This document shows, piece after piece, positions 1-6,114 of a DNA stretch of 9,146 nt. Both the position numbers and the translations under genes were made by a program. The stretch's first letter is position 1; every line of letters starts with the position of its first letter. Location: contig CALDZQ010000222.1 of the NCBI GenBank assembly GCA_937944035.1, positions 1-9,146 on the forward strand, in the 5' to 3' direction. Under the pieces are notes generated by a model, which was given only the letters and a program-made list of their open reading frames with translations, searched no databases and was not told the DNA's origin. Origin of the DNA: an uncultured Neomegalonema sp. (GTDB lineage: Bacteria > Pseudomonadota > Alphaproteobacteria > Rhodobacterales > Rhodobacteraceae).

Positions 1-2385
1 TGCGAGCAGATGGAGACCCCGGCAGAGGCCAAAAAACGCGGCTCTAAATCCATTGTCCGGCGCGATGTCGTGCGGCTGGTAACGCCCGGCACGCTGACCG
101 AGGAAACGCTGCTGGATGCCCGCGCCCATAACTACCTCACCGCCTATGCCAGCCTGCGCGAGGGCGGGGCGCTGGCCTGGGCGGATATTTCAACCGGAGA
201 GCTGAGTGTCAGCACCGTGTCGGAGGATGCGCTGGGCGCGGAGTTGGCGCGGCTGTCCCCGTCGGAGATTTTGGTTTCCGAGAAAGCTTATCAAGGCTGG
301 ATCGAAGGGTCGCACGGCCCGCTGCCCCTGCTGGAAAGCGTTTGCAAAGTCACACCGCTGGGGACCGCCAGCTTTGACGCGCAATCGGCGGAAAAACGCC
401 TGACGGACCTGTTCAAAGTCACCTCGCTCGACGGCTACGGCGCGTTCGGGCGGGCGGAGTTGAGCGCGCTGGGGGCGGTGATCGACTACATCGCCATCAC
501 CCAGAAAGGCGCGCTGCCGCATATCTCGCCCCCCCGGCGCGAGGAAGCGGGCGCGGCGATGCGGATTGATGCCGCCACCCGCCGTAATCTGGAACTGACC
601 GCCTCCATGACGGGCGAGCGCAAGGGGTCGCTGCTGGCGACCATCGACCGCACGGTGACGGGCGCGGGGGCGCGGATGCTGGGCGAGCGCATCGCGGCCC
701 CCCTGACCGATCCGGCGGCCATTGCGCACCGCCTTGATGCCGTGGCATTGTTCCGCGAGAGCAGCGCGCTGACCGAGGATTTGCGCGACATGCTGAAGGC
801 CGCGCCGGACATCGCCCGCGCCCTCTCCCGCCTTTCCCTCGGCAGAGGCGGGCCGCGTGATCTGTCGGCCCTGCGTGACGGGCTGGATGCGGCCACGGCG
901 ATTGCGGTGCGGTTGGAGGGATTGCTCGACCCGCCGCTGCTGATCTCCAACGCCGAACGCGCGCTGATCGGCCATGATGAACTGACCGCCATGCTGCGCG
1001 AAGCATTGATGCCGGAGCCGCCGCTGCTGGCCCGTGATGGCGGGTTTATCGCCGAAGGCTGGGACGCCGCCCTAGACCAGCACCGCAGTCTGCGCGACGA
1101 CAGCCGCCTCGTGATCCGCGATATGGAGGCCAAGCTGAAGGCCGATAGCGGGCTGTCTTCGCTGAAAATCAAATTCAACGGCGTGTTGGGCTATTTCATC
1201 GAAGTCCCCACCGCCCACGGCGACAAGCTGATGGGGGACGAGCGGTTCATCCACCGCCAATCCCTCGCCAACGCCATGCGCTTCACCACCGGAGAGCTGG
1301 CCGATCTCGACAGCCGCATTTCCCGCGCGGGCGCATTGGCGCTGGAGGCCGAGCTGGCGATTTTCGAGACGCTGCGCGCGGCGTCGCTGGAGCGGGCGGC
1401 GGCGATCTCGGAGACGGCACGGGCGCTGGCGGCGCTGGATGTATCGTCGGCGCTGGGCGATCTTGCGGCAGCGCAAGGCTTGACCCGCCCGAAGGTCGAT
1501 ATGAGCCATGAATTCACGATAGAGGGCGGACGGCATCCGGTGGTCGAGGCCGCGCTGACCAAGGAGGCCGAAAGCTTCGTCGCCAATGATTGCGACCTGT
1601 CTTCCAAACGCCTGTGGCTGCTGACCGGGCCTAATATGGCGGGTAAATCGACGTTTTTGCGCCAGAACGCGCTGGTCGCCGTGATGGCGCAGGCGGGGTG
1701 CTTCGTACCAGCGCGCGCGGCGCATATCGGGATTGTGGACCGCCTTTTCAGCCGCGTCGGCGCATCCGATGATCTTGCGCGGGGCCGTTCGACATTCATG
1801 GTCGAGATGGTCGAGACGGCGGCGATCCTCAATCAGGCGGGCGAGCGGACGCTGGTGATCTTGGATGAGATCGGGCGCGGGACGGCCACGTTCGACGGCC
1901 TGTCCATCGCTTGGGCGACGCTGGAGCATTTGCACGATGTCAACCGCTCGCGCGGGCTGTTCGCGACGCATTATCACGAGCTGACCGAACTTGCCGCCCG
2001 CCTCGACCACACGCGCAACGCAGCGATGAAAGTGGCGGAATGGGAGGGCGACATCGTCTTTCTGCATGAGGTCGAACCCGGCGCAGCGACCCGATCCTAC
2101 GGCGTCCAAGTCGCCAAGAAAGCGGGCCTGCCCGCCCCTGTCATCACCCGCGCCAAGGAAATCCTGCACCGGCTCGAAAAAGGGGATGCGGATGGCGGCG
2201 AGGCCCGCATCCGGGCATTGATCGACGATCTGCCCCTGTTCGCCGCGACGTTGAGCAAATCCGAAACGGCCGACGGCCCCTCCGCATTGCAAGTCGCGCT
2301 TGACGGGATTGATCCCGACATCCTGTCGCCCAGAGAAGCTTTGGAAGCGCTTTACCGCCTCAAAGCCGTACCGCATAAGGACTGA
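1..2385 (+). CDS. mutS: DNA mismatch repair protein MutS (5' end cut by window edge)
   Basis: MutS recognises mismatches and small loops and, as an ATP-driven clamp, recruits MutL. The reading frame is open from base 1 (Cys-Glu-Gln then Met at base 10). That Met is internal: the segment aligns, from memory, with about residue 95 of E. coli MutS, so roughly 95-100 N-terminal residues, including the mismatch-reading Phe-x-Glu, lie outside the window. Numbering from the first codon here, the connector domain follows at about 40-160, then the lever/core with a clamp insertion around 350-440, and the ABC ATPase from about 500. Walker A (GPNMAGKST) is at 543-551, Walker B with the signature DEIGRGT at 622-628, and the switch histidine region ATHYHEL at 655-661. 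LPLF at 744-747 may be the sliding-clamp contact (inference). The tail (DPD, then SPREALEALYRLK) matches the C-terminal helix usual in the family. There is no frameshift and no recognisable terminator after the stop. Confidence 0.97.
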   Translation, partial: CEQMETPAEAKKRGSKSIVRRDVVRLVTPGTLTEETLLDARAHNYLTAYASLREGGALAWADISTGELSVSTVSEDALGAELARLSPSEILVSEKAYQGWIEGSHGPLPLLESVCKVTPLGTASFDAQSAEKRLTDLFKVTSLDGYGAFGRAELSALGAVIDYIAITQKGALPHISPPRREEAGAAMRIDAATRRNLELTASMTGERKGSLLATIDRTVTGAGARMLGERIAAPLTDPAAIAHRLDAVALFRESSALTEDLRDMLKAAPDIARALSRLSLGRGGPRDLSALRDGLDAATAIAVRLEGLLDPPLLISNAERALIGHDELTAMLREALMPEPPLLARDGGFIAEGWDAALDQHRSLRDDSRLVIRDMEAKLKADSGLSSLKIKFNGVLGYFIEVPTAHGDKLMGDERFIHRQSLANAMRFTTGELADLDSRISRAGALALEAELAIFETLRAASLERAAAISETARALAALDVSSALGDLAAAQGLTRPKVDMSHEFTIEGGRHPVVEAALTKEAESFVANDCDLSSKRLWLLTGPNMAGKSTFLRQNALVAVMAQAGCFVPARAAHIGIVDRLFSRVGASDDLARGRSTFMVEMVETAAILNQAGERTLVILDEIGRGTATFDGLSIAWATLEHLHDVNRSRGLFATHYHELTELAARLDHTRNAAMKVAEWEGDIVFLHEVEPGAATRSYGVQVAKKAGLPAPVITRAKEILHRLEKGDADGGEARIRALIDDLPLFAATLSKSETADGPSALQVALDGIDPDILSPREALEALYRLKAVPHKD

Positions 2386-2403
2386 TTTTCCTTTCATACA
2401 CGG

Positions 2404-2430
2404 ATTAGATGTTCTAATTTGGCACAAATT
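2404..2430. promoter_or_regulatory. Two overlapping perfect inverted repeats upstream of the RTX gene
   Basis: The first dyad is ATTAGA-TGT-TCTAAT (2404-2418) and the second is AATTTG-GCA-CAAATT (2416-2430). Both have perfect 6-bp arms and a 3-bp spacer, their centres are 12 bp apart, and they share 3 bases. The right arm of the first, TCTAAT at 2413-2418, is also the best -10 hexamer in the gap (5 of 6 matches to TATAAT), while no good -35 lies 16-18 bp upstream. This suggests an operator, or a promoter needing an activator, controlling the RTX gene. The palindromes are seen directly; binding by a regulator is inference. Confidence 0.4.
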
Positions 2431-2431
2431 C

Positions 2432-2440
2432 GGAAGGAAA
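2432..2440 (+). promoter_or_regulatory. Ribosome binding site of the RTX gene
   Basis: GGAAGGAAA is a strong purine-rich Shine-Dalgarno sequence ending four bases before the ATG at 2445. It fixes that start codon and gives the RTX gene one of the clearest ribosome binding sites in the window. Confidence 0.7.
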
Positions 2441-2444
2441 AAAC

Positions 2445-3626
2445 ATGGCCACGATCATCGGCACAGCGGGCGAGGACACCCGCAACGGAACCGCACAAAA
2501 CGACGTTATACGCGGGCGGGAAGGACGGGATTCGCTCTTCGGACTGGCCGGAAACGACGTGATCTACGGCGGCACGGGCGAGGACTTCGTCAATGGCGGC
2601 AGCGGGAATGACACATTGTTCGGCAATGCCGGGAATGACCGTCTTGCGGGCGGCGCGGGGGATGATCTGCTCGACGGCGGCGGCGGAACCAGTGACCGCG
2701 CCGTATACAGCGAAGACCTCTCCAATTTCGCCGTGCTGAGCAAAACGGATGGCAGCTACATCGTATTCGGCGAGGGCACGGGAACCGATACGCTTATCAA
2801 CACTGAGTTCCTGCGGATGGCAGGCACGTTCCACGCTATCCACACGGTTATCTCCTATCACGGTGATTTCGACGAGACGGCGGCGATTGTCGGGACCAAC
2901 GGCAATGATGTGCTGCGCGGCACGGCGGGGCGCGACCTGATTATCGGCCTGAACGGCGATGATTCGATCATCGGCGGGAATGGCGCGGATGTGCTGATCG
3001 GCTCGGCGGGCGCGGACAGAATCGCGGCCGGCAAAGGCGCGGATACGGTGATCGGCGGCGGCGGTGACGATTCCGTATCAGGCGGCGACGGCGCTGACCT
3101 GATCGAGGGCGGCAACGGCGATGATGTGCTGAACGGCAATGCCGGAAATGACGATATTTGGGGCGGACTGGGCGCGGACCGCATCACGGGCGGCTTTGGC
3201 AGCGACTCGCTGTTCGGCGCTTATGGTGACGATATTATCTTCGGCAATGCCGGGGCCGATCTGCTCAAAGGCGGTGAGGGCGATGACAGTCTCAACGGCG
3301 GTCGGGGCAATGACGACATTTTCGGCGGCCACGGCGCGGACCGCCTGGAAGGCGGCGGGGGGATTGATGATCTGTTCGGCGGTTTCGGGGCCGATACATT
3401 CGTTTATCGCGGCGGTGATGTGTATCTGGACGACTTTCTGCCGGATCAGGACGGCGACGTGATCGAAATCTCGCGCGTGTTTGCGCAGGACTGGCACGAA
3501 TTGCGCGGGCTTATCAATGATTCCGCCTATACGGATGCCATAGAGTTCGGCAACGGCAACTTCCTGACCCTCGGCCCCGGCTGGACCGTGGATTCCCTTC
3601 AGGCGGGCGATTTCGTGTTTGTTTAG
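2445..3626 (+). CDS. RTX (haemolysin-type calcium-binding repeat) protein, putative type I secretion substrate
   Basis: This is a 393-aa protein made almost wholly of glycine/aspartate nonapeptides of the GGxGxDxxx type, which in known RTX proteins bind Ca2+ and fold into a beta-roll outside the cell. Nine repeats (the last degenerate) occupy residues 6-86 and nineteen uninterrupted repeats occupy 150-320. The linker at 87-149 holds a GTDTLINTEFLRM stretch, similar to the GTDTLxNIExL segment common in alphaproteobacterial RTX proteins. The C-terminus (about 321-393) resembles a type I secretion tail: an Asp-rich DxxLDDFLPDQDGDVIEIS-like stretch, then an ending of LQAGDFVFV. There is no Sec signal peptide, as expected for type I export. 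I see no protease, lipase, adhesin or other catalytic domain, so the activity is unknown. No transporter genes (HlyB/HlyD/TolC type) are in the window. The start is set by a strong ribosome binding site. Base composition is GC-rich like the host, so this gene does not itself look foreign. Confidence 0.9.
   Translation: MATIIGTAGEDTRNGTAQNDVIRGREGRDSLFGLAGNDVIYGGTGEDFVNGGSGNDTLFGNAGNDRLAGGAGDDLLDGGGGTSDRAVYSEDLSNFAVLSKTDGSYIVFGEGTGTDTLINTEFLRMAGTFHAIHTVISYHGDFDETAAIVGTNGNDVLRGTAGRDLIIGLNGDDSIIGGNGADVLIGSAGADRIAAGKGADTVIGGGGDDSVSGGDGADLIEGGNGDDVLNGNAGNDDIWGGLGADRITGGFGSDSLFGAYGDDIIFGNAGADLLKGGEGDDSLNGGRGNDDIFGGHGADRLEGGGGIDDLFGGFGADTFVYRGGDVYLDDFLPDQDGDVIEISRVFAQDWHELRGLINDSAYTDAIEFGNGNFLTLGPGWTVDSLQAGDFVFV
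2460..2702 (+). repeat. RTX nonapeptide array 1 (nine 27-bp units)
   Basis: Nine consecutive 9-residue units run from residue 6 to 86 of the RTX protein: eight good matches to GxxGxDxxx, then a decayed one (GGGGTSDRA). At DNA level the 27-bp units are diverged, with recurring fragments such as GGCAATGCCGGGAATGA, so this is an old coding repeat rather than a recent tandem duplication. Confidence 0.85.
2892..3404 (+). repeat. RTX nonapeptide array 2 (nineteen 27-bp units)
   Basis: Nineteen units follow one another without a break from residue 150 to 320, from GTNGNDVLR to GGFGADTFV. Position 6 is Asp in all of them and position 4 is Gly in all of them. The fragment GGCAATGCCGG recurs near 3137 and 3243, as it also does in array 1 near 2622. 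The predicted structure is one continuous calcium-binding beta-roll of about 170 residues. Confidence 0.88.
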
Positions 3627-3635
3627 AGTCATCGG

Positions 3636-3663
3636 GCCGGAACGCGCACCAGCACATTCCGGC
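3636..3663 (+). other. Stem-loop after the RTX gene, possible weak terminator
   Basis: GCCGGAA at 3636-3642 pairs perfectly with TTCCGGC at 3657-3663 across a 14-base loop, starting ten bases after the RTX stop codon. No run of T follows, so it is not a standard intrinsic terminator. It could stabilise the mRNA 3' end or assist factor-dependent termination. The pairing is seen; the function is inference. Confidence 0.35.
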
Positions 3664-3707
3664 AGAGCAGGTTGCATAAGATGTGCATTGACGAGTAACA
3701 GGCGAAT

Positions 3708-3732
3708 CGTTGAAACAGTCAACAAGGGGCAC
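3708..3732 (+). repeat. Degenerate direct repeat, left copy (resembles the pyrH leader)
   Basis: This 25-base stretch just upstream of the AT-rich gene matches the pyrH leader at 4693-4717 at 19 of 25 positions without gaps, starting with an identical CGTTGAAAC. Three of the six bases immediately before it also match as GCG (3702-3704 versus 4687-4689), and a fourth matches as A. The two copies bracket the gene at 3749-4621 in the same orientation. Confidence 0.4.
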
Positions 3733-3748
3733 ATTCAACGCGGCGTAC

Positions 3749-4621
3749 ATGTCCATGTCTGGAAATAATTGGCTTGCGAAAAACCCGTACCTGAGCACTT
3801 TTCTTGTGGGTCTAGCTATACTGTTGGTTATAGCGTTCGCCTATTTTGGCGGATTGAATGTCGGGACCGGTCAGGGGCAGTTTCACGCCGACTTCGCTTA
3901 CCGCAATCAATGCGATATTTGCAACCGATTGCTCCTGTCGATAAACGAGACAAGCGGAATAAGCAGCCAAGAAAGAGCAAACTGTTACGCTGGCCAACCC
4001 GATTGGTGTGCACTAGCCGCTCAGTACCGTAGCACTATTGCATCAGAGCGTAGTACGTGGGCAGCGTGGTTTATGGTTGTTCTTACAATTATTGGTGTCT
4101 GGCTTCTTTACGTTACTTTAAAAGAGACACGCAGAGTTGCAACTGACACTGCGAAAGGAATTATTGAACAAAACAGACCTTGGATCAGTATTGAGCCATC
4201 GGTGCGCACAAAACCAAGCTACTATAAAAAAACTTGGAGTTGTGCAGTTTCTCTGAAGGTCACAAATCATGGAAACTGGCCGGCAACCCATGTTCACAAG
4301 CGTTTTCTTATTATAAATAGCGATGCTAATCTTCTTGAGGAAATGAGAGCACTTAAAGTGTCGCTTCAAACTTCCACCAATCAGCCCGATGAAAGCAGAA
4401 TCATATTTCCGAGGGAATTTCATGAGGACGTTGGAATTGAACTAAGAAGCAACGCTCCCGAATCTACACGATCCTTTCCCGTCGTATATGGTTCATCGTT
4501 TAAGATAATTGCGGGTGGAGCTACGAAATGCACCGTCGGTGCTGGCTATCTGAGCAAAGAAAGTTTGGCGGATGATGCAAATTGGATTTTTGTAGATATG
4601 GGGTGGGAAAGTACCGATTAA
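3749..4621 (+). CDS. Hypothetical two-helix membrane protein, AT-rich, probably acquired
   Basis: I do not recognise a named family. From ATG 3749 it is 290 aa. Transmembrane helix 1 lies at about residues 16-36 and helix 2 at about 104-124. The loop between them is probably periplasmic, because the positively charged KETRR follows helix 2, and it carries four cysteines in a C-x2-C-x20-C-x7-C pattern (55, 58, 79, 87). A soluble, probably cytoplasmic domain of about 165 residues follows, with an NRPWISIE stretch and a VTNHGNWPATHV stretch. This layout (two helices, an 'ETR..A.' region, 'RPW', then 'N.G..PA') recalls a scattered group of unnamed proteobacterial proteins I know only from memory. 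Start choice is uncertain: TTG 3710 has a modest AGG upstream, while ATG 3749 and ATG 3755 lack a good ribosome site. Composition is unlike its neighbours: bases 4141-4200 hold 24 G+C of 60, against 39 of 60 at 6541-6600. That, together with its place between core genes, suggests horizontal transfer. Confidence 0.75.
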   Translation: MSMSGNNWLAKNPYLSTFLVGLAILLVIAFAYFGGLNVGTGQGQFHADFAYRNQCDICNRLLLSINETSGISSQERANCYAGQPDWCALAAQYRSTIASERSTWAAWFMVVLTIIGVWLLYVTLKETRRVATDTAKGIIEQNRPWISIEPSVRTKPSYYKKTWSCAVSLKVTNHGNWPATHVHKRFLIINSDANLLEEMRALKVSLQTSTNQPDESRIIFPREFHEDVGIELRSNAPESTRSFPVVYGSSFKIIAGGATKCTVGAGYLSKESLADDANWIFVDMGWESTD

Positions 4622-4654
4622 TACTCGGAAGCAATGCCACCCCACCCGAACCGC

Positions 4655-4684
4655 TTGAATATTCCCGCCCGATAAGACTAAAGT
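4655..4684 (+). promoter_or_regulatory. Possible promoter for the pyrH operon
   Basis: TTGAAT (4655-4660) and TAAAGT (4679-4684) are separated by 18 bp and each match the sigma-70 consensus at four of six positions. They sit 38 bp before the pyrH ATG. A promoter is expected in this 100-bp gap because the gene upstream is an AT-rich insertion and rpsB-tsf, whose transcript often feeds pyrH, is not adjacent. The match is weak and I give it as a candidate only. Confidence 0.25.
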
Positions 4685-4692
4685 CCGCGCAG

Positions 4693-4717
4693 CGTTGAAA
4701 CTGTCCGGAAAGGCCAC
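4693..4717 (+). repeat. Degenerate direct repeat, right copy (pyrH leader)
   Basis: This is the partner of the copy at 3708-3732 (19 of 25 bases identical). It contains the pyrH ribosome binding site GGAAAGG (4707-4713), which stands eight bases before ATG 4722 and decides that start over the upstream in-frame TTG at 4695. Confidence 0.4.
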
Positions 4718-4721
4718 CCTG

Positions 4722-5456
4722 ATGTCCACCCAATCGGCCCCCGCGCATCGCTGGAAACGCGTTCTCCTGAAAGTATCCGGTGAAGCCCTGATGGGCGATC
4801 AGGGCTACGGCGTTCACCCGCCCACCGTCCAGCGCATCGCGGCCGAGATTGTCGCCGTGCAGAAATCCGGCGTCGAGATTTGCCTCGTCATCGGCGGCGG
4901 TAACATCTTTCGCGGCCTCTCCGCCGCCGCATCCGGCATGGAGCGCGCCTCCGCCGATTACATGGGGATGCTGGCCACGGTTATGAACGCGCTGGCGATG
5001 CAGAACGCGCTCGAAGGGCTGGGAGCGGAAACCCGCGTGATGTCGGCCATCCCGATGCAAGCCGTCTGCGAACCCTATATCCGCCGCAAAGCCGTCCGCC
5101 ATCTGGAGGAAGGCCGCATCGCCATCTTCGCCGCCGGAACCGGAAACCCCTTCTTCACCACCGACACAGCCGCCGCTTTGCGCGCCGTCGAGATGGGCTG
5201 CGGCGCGCTGCTCAAGGGCACGCAAGTGGACGGCGTCTACGATTCCGACCCGCGCAAAAACCCCGACGCCAAGCGTTTTGACACCGTAAGTTATCAGCGC
5301 GTACTGGCCGACAACCTGAACGTGATGGATGCGTCGGCGATTGCGCTGGCCCGCGATAACGGCCTTCCTGTGGTCGTATTCGACTTGCATCAGGAGGGCG
5401 GTTTTGCAGCGGTCTTGTCGGGTGCGGGCAAATCAACGATTGTAACCGAAAGCTGA
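4722..5456 (+). CDS. pyrH: Uridylate kinase (UMP kinase)
   Basis: PyrH phosphorylates UMP to UDP with ATP, in the cytoplasm, as the committed kinase of pyrimidine nucleotide supply. It belongs to the amino-acid-kinase fold and is unrelated to eukaryotic UMP/CMP kinases. The 244-aa length is normal. Family landmarks are visible: KRVLLKVSGEALMG at residues 12-25 (phosphate binding), GGGNIFRG a little after 60, the UMP-binding region around ASADYMGMLATVMNALA, the GTGNPFFTTDTAAALRA loop, and the KGTQVDGVYDSDPRKNPDA segment near the ATP site. ATG 4722 is preferred over TTG 4695 because GGAAAGG lies eight bases before it and the protein then begins like other family members. The gene opens the operon and lies 41 bp ahead of frr. 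In known bacteria the enzyme is allosterically activated by GTP and inhibited by UTP; nothing here contradicts that. Confidence 0.97.
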   Translation: MSTQSAPAHRWKRVLLKVSGEALMGDQGYGVHPPTVQRIAAEIVAVQKSGVEICLVIGGGNIFRGLSAAASGMERASADYMGMLATVMNALAMQNALEGLGAETRVMSAIPMQAVCEPYIRRKAVRHLEEGRIAIFAAGTGNPFFTTDTAAALRAVEMGCGALLKGTQVDGVYDSDPRKNPDAKRFDTVSYQRVLADNLNVMDASAIALARDNGLPVVVFDLHQEGGFAAVLSGAGKSTIVTES

Positions 5457-5497
5457 TCCGGTACGATGTACACGGAATTCTTACGCAGGATTTTTGA

Positions 5498-6064
5498 ATG
5501 AGCGACGAAATCGAAATTGATCTTGATGATCTCACGCGCCGCATGGACGGGGCGATCACCTCCCTGCGCGGCGAGTTCGGAACCCTGCGCACGGGCCGTG
5601 CCACCGCGAGTATGCTCGATCCGGTGATGGTCGACGCCTACGGCGCGATGACCCCGCTCAATCAGGTCGGCACGGTCAATGTGCCGGAGCCGCGTATGCT
5701 TACCCTGACGATCTGGGACAAAGGTCTCGTGCGGGCTGTTGAAAAAGCGATCATGGAATCAGGACTGGGCGTAAACCCGCAGACCGACGGCACACTGATC
5801 CGCCTGCCGATCCCCGAATTGAACGAGGAACGCCGCCGCGAACTGGCCCGCGTTGCCGCCAAATACGCCGAATCCGCCCGCGTTGCCGTCCGCAACGTCC
5901 GCCGTGACGGAATGGATCAGGTGAAAAAAGCTAAAAATGCGAATGAAATTTCTGAAGATGACCAAAAACTTTACTCTGACGAAATACAAGAAATGACAGA
6001 CAAGTTTATCGCGCAAATCGATGACACCCTGGCCTCTAAAGAACAAGAGATCATGCAGGTTTAA
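5498..6064 (+). CDS. frr: Ribosome recycling factor
   Basis: RRF works with EF-G to split the post-termination ribosome into subunits. The 188-aa length and sequence fit the family: a three-helix bundle formed by residues 1-30 and the C-terminal half, with the small domain II (about 31-105) inserted. Diagnostic stretches are LRTGRAT, VDAYGAMTPLNQV, VPEPRMLTLTIWDKG, VEKAI, GLGVNPQTDG, the RLPIPELNEERRRELA hinge region, the arginine-rich VRNVRRDGMD on the ribosome-contacting helix, and the ending KEQEIMQV. The start ATG has AGGA about eight bases upstream. Its last 40 or so codons are strikingly AT-rich (19 G+C in the 60 bases 5941-6000) although the protein remains family-like. It lies between pyrH and uppS in the same operon, and a hairpin begins at the base after its stop. 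Confidence 0.97.
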   Translation: MSDEIEIDLDDLTRRMDGAITSLRGEFGTLRTGRATASMLDPVMVDAYGAMTPLNQVGTVNVPEPRMLTLTIWDKGLVRAVEKAIMESGLGVNPQTDGTLIRLPIPELNEERRRELARVAAKYAESARVAVRNVRRDGMDQVKKAKNANEISEDDQKLYSDEIQEMTDKFIAQIDDTLASKEQEIMQV

Positions 6065-6087
6065 GACGCCCGAAGTGCCGGGTCGTC
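6065..6087 (+). other. Intercistronic hairpin directly after frr
   Basis: GACGCCCG (6065-6072) pairs with CGGG-CGTC (6079-6082 and 6084-6087), with one bulged T at 6083 and a six-base loop AAGTGC. It starts on the base after the frr stop codon and has no T run behind it. It may be an mRNA processing or stability element, or a partial attenuator between frr and uppS. The structure is read from the sequence; the role is inference. Confidence 0.35.
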
Positions 6088-6114
6088 GCGTGATCCAGCG
6101 AGAAAGTGATATAT

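Noticed and set aside
10..12. ATG at base 10 as the true mutS start
   Set aside because: The frame is open upstream, the preceding Cys-Glu-Gln matches MutS, and about 100 conserved N-terminal residues would otherwise be missing. The truncation is a window edge effect.
1072..2427. Long reverse-strand open frame opposite mutS, with others opposite dxr and pyrH
   Set aside because: The opposite strand encodes clear conserved proteins. The reverse frames are low-complexity, Arg/Gln/Ala-rich translations expected from GC-rich codon bias, and none resembles a known protein.
2420..2434. TTGGCAC resembling the -24 element of a sigma-54 promoter before the RTX gene
   Set aside because: No GC of the -12 element occurs at the required spacing (the bases there are part of GGAAGGA), and it would overlap the ribosome binding site.
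2892..3404. Regular 27-bp repeats as a possible CRISPR array or tandem DNA repeat
   Set aside because: The units are in-frame coding nonapeptides with diverged DNA and no spacers, so they are RTX repeats.
3688..3716. TTGACG (3688-3693) with a -10 near 3711 as a promoter for the AT-rich gene
   Set aside because: The -35 is good (five of six), but the hexamer 17 bp downstream matches only three of six, so I cannot support a promoter call.
4695..4697. TTG as the pyrH start
   Set aside because: ATG 4722 has GGAAAGG at ideal spacing, and family proteins begin close to that point.
5461..5471. GTAC-GAT-GTAC dyad in the pyrH-frr gap
   Set aside because: The arms are only four bases long and self-palindromic, so this is expected by chance.
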